Origin: an uncultured Muribaculaceae bacterium
GTDB taxonomy: Bacteria > Bacteroidota > Bacteroidia > Bacteroidales > Muribaculaceae
NCBI GenBank assembly: GCA_910578095.1
Contig: CAJTOZ010000014.1
Coordinates: 1-42,354 of the forward strand
Direction: 5' to 3'
DNA length: 42,354 nucleotides
How positions within the stretch are numbered: position 1 is the stretch's first letter; each line of letters opens with the position of its first letter. Under the pieces are notes generated by a model. That model saw nothing but the letters and a program-made list of their open reading frames with translations. It had not been told where the DNA came from and made no database searches. The position numbers and the translations under genes were made by a program. Positions 24,024 to 32,513 of the stretch are shown here, piece by piece.

Positions 24024-25939
24024 TTCAGCTTCTTAAGCTGTTTTTTGTTGATTTTCACGGGATACTTGGCATGCAGCTGCTTCAGCCATTCGGCTTCGAG
24101 CGCGGCCTGATAGTCGGCCACGACGGTGCCACGCACATCGGACACTTCCTCAGGCGCGTCTATCACCTTGCCGGCAAATGCCGCGCAATATGCCCACTGC
24201 TTGCTTTTGGGCTCGGGACGCGCTGCGCCGAAGCCAAGCCAGTCGGTCACGGGATTCTCTCCCTGCTCGGCGAGCACACGCTCCACTTTAAGCGTACGGC
24301 CGAATTTCTTTGTCATGGCCTCTGTGAACGCAGCAGGATCAGTAGTGTCGACAGTGGCGGCATAGGCCAAGGCCTCATCCAGTGTCTCCTGGGTGGGTGC
24401 GAAGAACACATAACTCTTGAAGCGGGGCTTTTCCCAGGTGTATTTGTCGCGGTTCGCGGCAAAGAATCCGTTCAGCCCCTCTTTATCGGCGGCTGCGCGC
24501 TCCCACACTTTGGAGTTGGCTATCTCAAAGAGCAGGATACCGTCGCGGTACTCGTTCATGAGATTGCGGTAGTCGGGATTGGTGGTCATGAGGTTCTCAC
24601 GGGCGTAGTCCATGGCATCGGCATTCATGGCCGCGTCCACGGCATCGCGCACGGCACCGAGCATCACCACGGCATCCGACGGGGAGGTGACCACACCTGC
24701 CACACGCGGCGCCACAGAGCCCAGAGCGACGCTACGGCCGTTGATCTCATAGGCTTTCAGAGAGGCGAGCGCGGGCGACATCAGCACGGAGTCGAGAGGA
24801 CCGGAGGCTGTGGCGAGAGCGGCAGCCACGGGTTCCAGCGCGGCAGCATTGACGCGGCCGCCGAGAGATGCCACCATACGGCGCGTGAATTCGCGTTCGG
24901 GGGCCGAGGCACGGTCATCGCGCGCCATGGCCTTCTCTATGTCGGGACGCAATTCTTCAAGGCTGCGTCCGCGGCGCGATGCTTCTTTATAGATGATATG
25001 CCAGCCGAATGATGTGGCGAACGGTGTCGACAATCCTCCGTCAGGGAGAGCGAATGAGATGCTGTCGAATGGCTGCACCATCACTCCGCGGCCGAACCAG
25101 CCGAGATCGCCACCACGCCGGGCCGAACCCGGATCCTGCGAAAAACGCTTGGCGAGGTCGGCGAAATCGGCGCCCGAGGCAGCCACCGTATAGAGAGAGT
25201 CGATGAGCGCGCGCTCGGCTTGCACCTGTTCGGCACTCTTTCCTTGTGTCATGCGCAGAATGTGGGCGGCATGCACCTCGCCCTCCGACGCTTTGCGGGA
25301 ATCCACACGTATGAGATGCCAGCCGAAGCCACTGTTGACAGGCTCGGAGACAGTGCCCACCGGAGTGTCGTAGGCGGCTTTCTCAAACGCCCATGGAAAA
25401 CGTCCGGGCGTCACGCTGCCCATACGGCCCCCGCGGATGGCCGATCCCTGGTCCATGCTGTAGCGCGTGGCGGCCTCCTCGAATGTAGCCTCGCCACCGA
25501 CGATGGCCGCACGCAGGGAGTCGATGCGCTGCTTGGCGTCGGGCGTGGCCGGAAGCATGATGTGGCTCACGCGCACATCGTCGGCATAGTGGGCGTACGC
25601 TTCAGCCACAAGACTGTCGGCCACGGCCGCGTCACGGAGGTAGGGGGCTGCCAGCTCGTCGCGGTACTGCATATACTCGGCACGGAAGGTGGCGGTAGTG
25701 TCAAGGCCGGCGGCTTCGGCATCGGCCACCTTGAGTTTGTAGTCGACAAACATGTCGAGATAGCGGTCGATGGTCAGCGGTTCGAGCTGCTGATTGTTGT
25801 TTTTATTGTAGAGATATTGAAACTCGCTGAGCGACACATTCTTGCCGGCAACGTTCATCAGCACGGGATCGCTGTTGCGCGCGGCGGTAGCCGACATGGC
25901 GCACAATATGGCGGCGGCACTCAGAAGATGCTTTTTCAT
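24020..25939 (-). CDS. Periplasmic peptidyl-prolyl isomerase with two parvulin domains
   Basis: A 639-residue SurA/PpiD-type folding factor. After a signal peptide (about residues 1-20) comes a helical chaperone region (about 25-120), then two parvulin rotamase domains: VRVSHIML to GFGWHLIRVD (about 122-212) and VHAAHILRM to FGWHIIYKE (about 222-315). The C-terminal half is helical with conserved patches such as WEKPRFKSYVFF. It catalyses cis-trans isomerisation of prolyl bonds and probably guides outer-membrane proteins through the periplasm. It follows tsaB after 77 bases in which no clear promoter or terminator was seen. Confidence 0.92.
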   Translation of the reverse strand: MKKHLLSAAAILCAMSATAARNSDPVLMNVAGKNVSLSEFQYLYNKNNNQQLEPLTIDRYLDMFVDYKLKVADAEAAGLDTTATFRAEYMQYRDELAAPYLRDAAVADSLVAEAYAHYADDVRVSHIMLPATPDAKQRIDSLRAAIVGGEATFEEAATRYSMDQGSAIRGGRMGSVTPGRFPWAFEKAAYDTPVGTVSEPVNSGFGWHLIRVDSRKASEGEVHAAHILRMTQGKSAEQVQAERALIDSLYTVAASGADFADLAKRFSQDPGSARRGGDLGWFGRGVMVQPFDSISFALPDGGLSTPFATSFGWHIIYKEASRRGRSLEELRPDIEKAMARDDRASAPEREFTRRMVASLGGRVNAAALEPVAAALATASGPLDSVLMSPALASLKAYEINGRSVALGSVAPRVAGVVTSPSDAVVMLGAVRDAVDAAMNADAMDYARENLMTTNPDYRNLMNEYRDGILLFEIANSKVWERAAADKEGLNGFFAANRDKYTWEKPRFKSYVFFAPTQETLDEALAYAATVDTTDPAAFTEAMTKKFGRTLKVERVLAEQGENPVTDWLGFGAARPEPKSKQWAYCAAFAGKVIDAPEEVSDVRGTVVADYQAALEAEWLKQLHAKYPVKINKKQLKKLK

Positions 25940-26016
25940 TGTATGATATGGACGTGATTAAAAGCGTGTTGTAAAAACTGTATATACAAATTAACGTGCG
26001 CCCGCGACTTTTATTG

Positions 26017-26715
26017 TCAGAAAAGTTTTTTGGGTTTGGTGGCCTGAAAATCTTTCAGATACTCGGGCACGCTGTAGGCAAGGTCGAGAAAGCTGCGCCG
26101 GCTGTGGTGCAGCTCGCTGAGCGCCACCATATCTACGGCCAGGGGCACCACATCGGGCACAACGACGGCATTGGCATGCCGCGACAGCAGTTCCTTCGCC
26201 TTATCGCTGCCGTTGCCGAAAAAGAGCACGGGACGTCCTGTGGACAGCAACCCGGCATAACTTTCTTCATCAAGCACCAACGGCTGCGGGGACATCAGTG
26301 GCGACAGGCCGAAATCGTAGGCGGCGGTGTACACCTCCATGCGCCGGGCATCGATCATGGGCACGAAGATGCTCTCGGGATCGATATCGAGGGTTGAGAA
26401 CATCACGCGCGTGGCCATGAGTTCCAGGGTGTTAACACCGATAAGGGGCACATCAAGCGCATAAGCCAGCCCCTTGGCCTCGCTGAGACCGATGCGCAAG
26501 CCGGTATAGCTGCCGGGGCCGGTCGACACGGCCACGGCGTCGATGCTTATTTCATGCTCGGCGGCAAAGTCGAGACAGTTTTTCACATAACCGCTGATAA
26601 GGGCGGCATGGTTGCGCCCGCCGAAGTCTTCGTCGTGGGTGAGTATCTGTCCCTCGGCGGTAAGGGCCGCGGAGCACACATCGGTGGATGTTTCGATATT
26701 TATGATTACAGCCAT
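26017..26715 (-). CDS. tsaB: tRNA threonylcarbamoyladenosine biosynthesis protein TsaB
   Basis: A 232-residue partner of TsaD in the complex that adds the t6A modification next to the anticodon of ANN-decoding tRNAs. The N-terminal ASKHA fold is clear: INIETSTDVCSAAL, GGRNHAA (the family GxxHS-like helix), and VSTGPGSYTGLRIG. I chose the ATG at 26715 because it begins directly at the first strand; the open frame extends upstream into the epimerase gene without family similarity. It starts 5 bases after the epimerase stop, so hisS, the epimerase and tsaB form an operon. Confidence 0.95.
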   Translation of the reverse strand: MAVIINIETSTDVCSAALTAEGQILTHDEDFGGRNHAALISGYVKNCLDFAAEHEISIDAVAVSTGPGSYTGLRIGLSEAKGLAYALDVPLIGVNTLELMATRVMFSTLDIDPESIFVPMIDARRMEVYTAAYDFGLSPLMSPQPLVLDEESYAGLLSTGRPVLFFGNGSDKAKELLSRHANAVVVPDVVPLAVDMVALSELHHSRRSFLDLAYSVPEYLKDFQATKPKKLF

Positions 26716-26720
26716 TACAG

Positions 26721-27602
26721 TCAGTGCAATTGTATACGGTAGGAAGCTTTGAACGTGTCGCCGGGAGCCACATGATTCATATGGTGGCGGGAGGCCCAGT
26801 CGCCATCGTAGCCAGTGGGATCGGCGCAGCCATACCAGGGCTCTATGCACACGAAAGGACAATCGGGCTTGGTGGCGGTGGGAGCCCACAGGGCCACAAG
26901 AGGAGCGTCGAAAGACACTGTGACATAGGGCCTGCGGGCGGCATCGAGCAACGCCACGCGGTGCAGTTGCGCACCGTCGAAGGCGTAGGTGTCGCAGTCG
27001 AAAGTGGCTGCGGTTACGGGCATAAGCCCGTCGGCCGGCAGGTCGAGACAGTTGCGGACAGTACCCATGCAGCCGCGCTCGGCAGGCGATATATAATAGA
27101 GCGGAGACGGCGCGTCGAAAGAGAAGTAGCCGCGCACGGGGGCATCGGCATCGAAATCGGGCAGATAGAATGCCGGGTGAGCTCCTATCTGGAAAGGTAG
27201 CTCCACGCTGCCGGTGTTCTCCACTTCCCATCCCACAACGAGCGCATCGCCGTCAAGACGATAGGACACGCGCAGCACGAAATCGAACGGGAAACGCTCG
27301 CGGGTGGACGCATCGGAGCGCAATTCATAAAGCAGGACGCCGTCGGGGGCATCGGCCACGCGGCGGAAATCCGTGTCGCGGGCGAAACCATGCTGCCCCA
27401 TGGGATAGCTGCGGCCGTCCACACGAAAGGCATCGCCCCACACACGTCCTACCATCGGAAACAGCACCGGCGAGCGGCGCCCCCAATAGCGGGCATCGCC
27501 CTGCCACAGATATTCGCGGGAGCCGCGGCGCAGGCTCTGCAACTCGGCGCCGTGGGGCGCCACTTCTATTGTCAGCGTGCCGTTGGTGAGTGTGGCGTTC
27601 AT
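26721..27602 (-). CDS. Aldose 1-epimerase family protein
   Basis: A 293-residue galactose-mutarotase-like enzyme that interconverts alpha and beta anomers of a sugar or sugar phosphate; the exact substrate is unknown. Active-site landmarks are HGFARD (first His), GAHPAFYLP (second His) and VCIEPWYG (catalytic Glu). The length and beta-sandwich pattern match the YeaD/LacX-type branch. The start overlaps the hisS stop by 4 bases (ATGA). Confidence 0.92.
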   Translation of the reverse strand: MNATLTNGTLTIEVAPHGAELQSLRRGSREYLWQGDARYWGRRSPVLFPMVGRVWGDAFRVDGRSYPMGQHGFARDTDFRRVADAPDGVLLYELRSDASTRERFPFDFVLRVSYRLDGDALVVGWEVENTGSVELPFQIGAHPAFYLPDFDADAPVRGYFSFDAPSPLYYISPAERGCMGTVRNCLDLPADGLMPVTAATFDCDTYAFDGAQLHRVALLDAARRPYVTVSFDAPLVALWAPTATKPDCPFVCIEPWYGCADPTGYDGDWASRHHMNHVAPGDTFKASYRIQLH

Positions 27603-28960
27603 GCGAGTGCGTCCTTGAGTTGGGCGGCGGATACGCGCTTCTGCTCGCCTGTTGTCATATTTTTGAGTGTCACGGAGCCTTCGGCCAGCTCTTCCTCGCC
27701 TATGATGGCAACGAAGGGGATGCCGAGAGCATCGGCATAGCCCATCTGCTTCTTCATCTTCGCGGCATCGGGATACACCTCGGCTGCCACTCCGGCGGCG
27801 CGCAGCTCCATGGCGGCGCGCAGCGATGCGGCAGCCTCGGCCTTGCCGAGATTGAGGAAGATGACACGGGTGGAGTTCTGCGCCTCGGCAGGATACAGGT
27901 CCAGCGCGTTGAGCACATCGTATATGCGGTCGGCGCCGAAGCTGATGCCCACACCGGAAAGGCCGGGCATGCCGAACACTCCGGTGAGATTGTCGTAGCG
28001 GCCTCCGCCGGTGATGCTGCCGATGGCCACATCGCGGGCTTTTACCTCTATGATGGTGCCGGTGTAGTAGTTGAGACCACGTGCAAGCGACACATCCAGG
28101 TCGAGCTCGGCACGCAGACCGGTGGCCGCGAGACCGGCCACAACCTCGCGCAGTTCAGCCACACCGAGCACGCCGGTGGCATTTCCAGCCAGAAGCGTGT
28201 CGAGGGCATCGAGGCGCTCGTCGATAGAGCCTCCGATGGCCAGGATGGGACGGAGGGCCTCGATGGATTCGGGGCGCAGGCCGCGTTCGGCCAGTTCGGC
28301 ACACACGGCGTCCATGCCTATCTTATCGATCTTGTCGATGGCGGTGGTGATGTCTATGAGTTTGTCGGGCTCGCCTATATGCTCGGCTATGCCGGCCAGC
28401 ACCTTGCGGTTGTTGAGCTTGATGGTGATGCGTATGCCCAGGCGAGCAAACACCTCGTCGACAAGGCTCAGCAATTCTATCTCATTGAGCAGGGAATCGC
28501 TGCCCACCACATCGGCATCGCACTGATAGAACTCGCGGTAGCGTCCTTTCTGCGGACGGTCGGCACGCCACACGGGCTGTATCTGATAGCGCTTGAAGGG
28601 CATCTGCAGTTCGGCGCGATGCTGCACCACAAAGCGGGCGAAGGGCACAGTGAGGTCGTAGCGCAGGCCCTTCTCACTCACTTTCGAGGTGAGCTTGGCG
28701 GCCTCGCCGGCCTCCACCATGGCAGGGTCGACGCCACGCGTCCAGTCGCCGCTGTTCAGAATTTTGAAAAGGAGTTTGTCGCCCTCCTCGCCGTATTTGC
28801 CCATGAGCGTGGAGAGATTTTCCATAGCGGGCGTCTCTATGGGGCGGAAACCATAGAGGCGGAACACGCTGCGGATAGTGTCGAAGATATAATTGCGTCG
28901 GGCCATTTCGGCAGCGCCGAAGTCGCGCGTGCCTTTGGGAATTGACGGTTTTTGTGCCAT
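27599..28960 (-). CDS. hisS: Histidyl-tRNA synthetase
   Basis: A 453-residue class II synthetase that charges tRNA-His. Motif 1 area IPKGTRDF (N-terminal), motif 2 area EEGDKLLFKI.. with VWRADRPQKGRYREF, the His-specific RGLNYYTGTIIE, and motif 3 area GGGRYDNLTGVFG are present, followed by a C-terminal anticodon-binding domain. It leads a minus-strand operon and is divergent from the M13 peptidase gene. Confidence 0.97.
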   Translation of the reverse strand: MAQKPSIPKGTRDFGAAEMARRNYIFDTIRSVFRLYGFRPIETPAMENLSTLMGKYGEEGDKLLFKILNSGDWTRGVDPAMVEAGEAAKLTSKVSEKGLRYDLTVPFARFVVQHRAELQMPFKRYQIQPVWRADRPQKGRYREFYQCDADVVGSDSLLNEIELLSLVDEVFARLGIRITIKLNNRKVLAGIAEHIGEPDKLIDITTAIDKIDKIGMDAVCAELAERGLRPESIEALRPILAIGGSIDERLDALDTLLAGNATGVLGVAELREVVAGLAATGLRAELDLDVSLARGLNYYTGTIIEVKARDVAIGSITGGGRYDNLTGVFGMPGLSGVGISFGADRIYDVLNALDLYPAEAQNSTRVIFLNLGKAEAAASLRAAMELRAAGVAAEVYPDAAKMKKQMGYADALGIPFVAIIGEEELAEGSVTLKNMTTGEQKRVSAAQLKDALA

Positions 28961-28986
28961 TGCTTGAAATATTCGTATTTATGCTG

Positions 28987-28994
28987 CAAATTTA
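28987..28994 (-). promoter_or_regulatory. -7 element of the hisS operon promoter
   Basis: On the minus strand TAAATTTG matches TAnnTTTG, 26 bases before the hisS start codon. No clear TTTG is seen at the usual spacing. Confidence 0.5.
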
Positions 28995-29040
28995 GCCATT
29001 TTTCCGGAGATTTTGAATGCGTTGTAATTAAATATATGTG

Positions 29041-29048
29041 TACCTTTG
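29041..29048 (+). promoter_or_regulatory. -7 element of the M13 peptidase promoter
   Basis: TACCTTTG matches the consensus. The best upstream TTG (29022-29024) is at a short 16-base spacing. The start codon is 30 bases downstream. Confidence 0.55.
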
Positions 29049-29077
29049 CAGTAAATTTTTCTTTTACATTATCACAC

Positions 29078-31084
29078 ATGAAGAAAACATTGGCTATTAT
29101 TTCCATTGCAGCGGCCGCTCTGGCAGCGTCCGCCGAAACACCGCGCGGCGTGGACCGCGCCAACCTGGACCCATCTGTGGCTCCCGGACAAGATTTCTAT
29201 GACTACGCTTGCGGAGGCTGGATGAAAGCCAATCCGCTCAAACCCGAATATTCACGCTACGGCACTTTCGACCAGTTGGGCGAACTCAACCGCACCCAGG
29301 TGCGCGACCTCGTGCTCGGCCTCGATGCCGCCGCATCGGCTCCCGGCAGCAATGCCCGCAAGATAGCCGACATCTATACCCAGGGCATGGACAGCACCAC
29401 CCTCAACGCTCAGGGTGCAGGTCCCGTGCTCATCGATCTTGCCAAAATCTACGGCGCCGGACGCGATGAAATCATCGACCTCATGGCCACAATGCCGGGC
29501 GTGGGTGCTTTCTTCGGAACAGGAGTGGAAGCCGACATGATGAATTCCACCGCCAACGTGATGTACTGGGGCCAGGGTGGCCTCGGACTGGGCGACCGCG
29601 ACTACTACATCGAGGACTCCGACAACACTATAGCTGTGCGCGAGGCCTACAAGAAATACCTCCACACCATAGCCACGCTCGCAGGCCTCAACGAAGAGAA
29701 TGCCGCTCGCCTCGTGGACAACACGCTGCGCATAGAGACCGCGCTCGCAAAGGCCGCCATGAGCCGCGAGGAAATGCGCGATCCCGCCGCCGGCTACAAC
29801 CCCCGCAAGGTGGCCGACCTGGCCAAGGACTACCCCCACATCGACCTGCGACGCTATTTCGAGCGCCAGGGCGTGAAAGGCGTCGACGACATCATCATCG
29901 GCCAGCCCAAGAGCTACGCCGCCGTGGACAGCATCCTTGCCAATGAATCGCTCCAGGCCATTCGCGACTATGTGGCCGCAGGCTATCTCGACAGCGCCGC
30001 GCCCTACCTCAGCGACGCATTCGTGGACGCCGGATTCCAGATGAGCCGCGTGCTCAGCGGCGTGGAGCAGCAGCAGCCCCGGTGGAAGCGCGCGCTCAGT
30101 GTGCCCAACGGCATGCTCGGCGAGGCGCTCGGACAGCTCTATGTGGAAAAATACTTCCCCGCCTCCAGCAAGGAAAAGATGCTCATCCTTGTCGAGAACC
30201 TGCGCAAGGCCCTCGGACAGCATATCGCCAACCTCTCATGGATGAGCGACGACACCAAGGCCAAGGCCCAGGAAAAGCTCGACGCATTCACCGTGAAGAT
30301 CGGCTACCCCGACAAATGGCGCGACTACTCCGCCCTCGACATCGATCCCTACCGTCCTTACTGGAACAACATCCAGGCAGCCATACTCTTCAACCAGAAA
30401 TACAACAACGACGACTTCGGCAAACCCGTGGACCGCGACCGCTGGCACATGTCGCCGCAGACAGTCAACGCCTACTACAGCCCTCTGACCAACGAGATCT
30501 GCTTCCCCGCCGGCATCCTGCAGGCTCCCTACTTCAACCCGGAAGCCGACGATGCTGAGAACTACGGCGCCATAGGCGTGGTGATAGGCCACGAGATGAC
30601 GCACGGATTCGACGATCAAGGACGTCAGTTCGACAAGGACGGCAACTTCGCCAACTGGTGGAGCGATGCCGACGCCAAAGCTTTCACCGCACTCGCCGAC
30701 AGCCTCGCAGCACAGTTCGACGCCATTGAGGTGGCTCCCGGCGTGAACGCCAACGGACGATTCACCCTCGGCGAGAACATAGCCGACCAGGGAGGCCTGC
30801 GCGTGGCATATACCGCCTACCACAACGCCCTGAGCGACAATGCCGGCGAGACCATCGACGGATTCACACCCGACCAGCGCTTCTATCTGGCCTACGCCAA
30901 CGTGTGGGCCGGCAATATCCGCGAAGCTGAAATCCTCAAGCGCACCAAGACCGACCCCCACTCGCTGGGCCGCTGGCGCGTGAATGCATCGCTCCGCAAC
31001 ATCGCCCCCTTCTTCACAGCCTTCGGCATCACCGAGGGACAGCCCATGTTCCGCCCCGAGGCTGAACGCGTGGTAATCTGGTAA
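29078..31084 (+). CDS. pepO: Secreted M13 family zinc metallopeptidase (PepO-like)
   Basis: A 668-residue neprilysin-type oligopeptidase. I chose the ATG at 29078 because it gives a signal peptide (MKKTLAIISIAAAALAASA) and sits properly after the promoter; upstream codons in frame have no coding character. The zinc site is VIGHEMTHGFDDQGRQF (HExxH) with ENIADQGG supplying the third ligand Glu; NAYYSPLTNEICFPAGI (substrate NAYY-type motif) and a C-terminal CRxW-like region (HSLGRWRVNASLRN) complete the family pattern. It probably degrades peptides in the periplasm or at the cell surface. Confidence 0.95.
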   Translation: MKKTLAIISIAAAALAASAETPRGVDRANLDPSVAPGQDFYDYACGGWMKANPLKPEYSRYGTFDQLGELNRTQVRDLVLGLDAAASAPGSNARKIADIYTQGMDSTTLNAQGAGPVLIDLAKIYGAGRDEIIDLMATMPGVGAFFGTGVEADMMNSTANVMYWGQGGLGLGDRDYYIEDSDNTIAVREAYKKYLHTIATLAGLNEENAARLVDNTLRIETALAKAAMSREEMRDPAAGYNPRKVADLAKDYPHIDLRRYFERQGVKGVDDIIIGQPKSYAAVDSILANESLQAIRDYVAAGYLDSAAPYLSDAFVDAGFQMSRVLSGVEQQQPRWKRALSVPNGMLGEALGQLYVEKYFPASSKEKMLILVENLRKALGQHIANLSWMSDDTKAKAQEKLDAFTVKIGYPDKWRDYSALDIDPYRPYWNNIQAAILFNQKYNNDDFGKPVDRDRWHMSPQTVNAYYSPLTNEICFPAGILQAPYFNPEADDAENYGAIGVVIGHEMTHGFDDQGRQFDKDGNFANWWSDADAKAFTALADSLAAQFDAIEVAPGVNANGRFTLGENIADQGGLRVAYTAYHNALSDNAGETIDGFTPDQRFYLAYANVWAGNIREAEILKRTKTDPHSLGRWRVNASLRNIAPFFTAFGITEGQPMFRPEAERVVIW

Positions 31085-31107
31085 CACCCTGATCAGCCAC
31101 ACCCCAT

Positions 31108-31152
31108 ACGCGGGCCGGAGAGCAGGCCATACCCCTCTCCGGCCCGCGTTTT
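31108..31152 (+). terminator. Terminator after the M13 peptidase gene
   Basis: A 14-bp stem (ACGCGGGCCGGAGA with TCTCCGGCCCGCGT) is followed by TTTT in the overlapping end. It separates pepO from the esterase gene, for which no promoter was found. Confidence 0.85.
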
Positions 31153-31159
31153 CAACCTA

Positions 31160-31193
31160 AATTCATACCATACAATAATTCATACCATACAAT
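31160..31193 (+). repeat. 17-bp perfect tandem duplication ending in a start codon
   Basis: AATTCATACCATACAAT occurs twice in a row (31160-31176 and 31177-31193). The last two bases of the second copy are the first two of the ATG at 31192, so the leader just before the esterase gene is duplicated. Confidence 0.95.
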
Positions 31194-32382
31194 GAAAAAG
31201 ACTATTGCAGTAGCCATTCTGCTATTTTCCGCCACCGCCGCATGGGCGCAGCAGGCCCTATGGGGCATTCCTCAGACCATCTCGCCTGAGATACACCCCG
31301 ACAACACAGTGACATTCCGCCTGAAGGCCCCCGCTGCACACAGCGTGCAGGTGACAGGCGACTTCCTGCCCCCGCAGAAAATAGAAACCCCGCACGGCGA
31401 GTTTGAAATTCCCGGTGTCGCATCCCTCAAGGCCGGCGCCGACGGCGTATGGGAGTACACATGCGCCCCGCTGGCGCCGGAACTCTACAGCTACACCTTT
31501 ATCGTCGACAGCCTGCGCATGCCCGACCCAGCCAACGTATATCAGGTGCGCGACGTAGGCACAATCAGCAATATCTTCATCGTGGACGGCGCACGCGCAT
31601 CGCTGTACGCTGTACAGGATGTGCCCCACGGCACTCTTTCGCGCATATGGTATCCTTCGCCGGCCCTCGGCATGGATCGACGCATGAGCGTCTACACCCC
31701 CGCAGGTTATGAGAACGGCAACCGCCGCTACCCGGTGTTCTATCTTCTGCACGGCATGGGAGGCGACGAGGAGGCTTGGCCGGCACTCGGACGCGCCGCA
31801 CAGATACTCGACAACCTCATTGCGCAGGGCAAGGCCGAACCCATGATAGTGGTGATGACCAACGGCAACGCCTCGCAGGAAGCCGCACCCGGCGAAACCC
31901 ACTTCGGCCTGCTGCCTCCCACCACGGCTCTGCCAAAGACTATGGACGGTAGCTTCGAGACGGCATTCCCCGATGTGGTGGCATTCCTCGACAGCACATA
32001 CCGCACCATCCCCGACAAGGCCCACCGAGCCATCGCAGGCCTCTCCATGGGTGGATTCCATTCACGCCATATATCCAAGCAATATCCCGGTATGTTTGAC
32101 TACGTGGGCCTGTTCTCGGCGGCAATCAATCCCCGCGGCGACTCCGACTCGGAGATCTACAACAACGAGGACGAAAAACTCGCCGCGCAATTCGCAGGCG
32201 CTCCGCGTCTCTACTGGATAGCCATCGGCGACAAAGATTTTCTTTACAAAGAGAATGAAGACTACCGCCACAAACTCGACGCCGCCGGCTACCCCTACAC
32301 ATATCGCGAGAGCGCCGACGGACACATCTGGAAAAACTGGCGCATCTACCTGACGGAGTTCGTGCCGCTGCTGTTCCGATAG
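31192..32382 (+). CDS. Secreted CE1-like esterase with N-terminal E-set domain
   Basis: A 396-residue protein: signal peptide (about 1-19), an Ig-like E-set domain (about 25-120, VTFRLKAPAAHSVQVTGDF), then an alpha/beta-hydrolase of the esterase D/feruloyl esterase type. The nucleophile Ser is in AGLSMGGFHS, HGMGGDEEAW is the oxyanion region, the late DGHIWKNW holds the catalytic His, and IAIGDKDFLY probably contributes the acid. Relatives remove feruloyl or acetyl groups from xylan, which would complement the GH8 enzyme at the start of the window; that link is inference. No sorting tail is present. Confidence 0.9.
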   Translation: MKKTIAVAILLFSATAAWAQQALWGIPQTISPEIHPDNTVTFRLKAPAAHSVQVTGDFLPPQKIETPHGEFEIPGVASLKAGADGVWEYTCAPLAPELYSYTFIVDSLRMPDPANVYQVRDVGTISNIFIVDGARASLYAVQDVPHGTLSRIWYPSPALGMDRRMSVYTPAGYENGNRRYPVFYLLHGMGGDEEAWPALGRAAQILDNLIAQGKAEPMIVVMTNGNASQEAAPGETHFGLLPPTTALPKTMDGSFETAFPDVVAFLDSTYRTIPDKAHRAIAGLSMGGFHSRHISKQYPGMFDYVGLFSAAINPRGDSDSEIYNNEDEKLAAQFAGAPRLYWIAIGDKDFLYKENEDYRHKLDAAGYPYTYRESADGHIWKNWRIYLTEFVPLLFR

Positions 32383-32410
32383 CCGCAATTTTGAAAAAAG
32401 TCACTTTATT

Positions 32411-32460
32411 GCCCCGCAATGATAAATCAACGGATTAAACATTGCGGGGCACTCTATTTT
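32411..32460 (+). terminator. Terminator after the CE1-like esterase gene
   Basis: GCCCCGCAAT (32411-32420) pairs perfectly with ATTGCGGGGC (32441-32450) across a 20-base loop, followed by ACTCTATTTTT. Its 3' arm contains the TTG of the next promoter. Confidence 0.75.
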
Positions 32461-32471
32461 TCGTATCTTTG
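32442..32471 (+). promoter_or_regulatory. Promoter of the lamin-tail protein gene
   Basis: TTG (32442-32444) and TATCTTTG (32464-32471) are 19 bases apart. The start codon at 32514 is 42 bases downstream. Confidence 0.7.
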
Positions 32472-32513
32472 CGCACGTTTTTCCCATCAGTTACATTTCT
32501 AAACCTCAATCAC

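Noticed and set aside
27590..28945. Long plus-strand open frame opposite hisS
   Set aside because: It mirrors the synthetase gene and has no family features.
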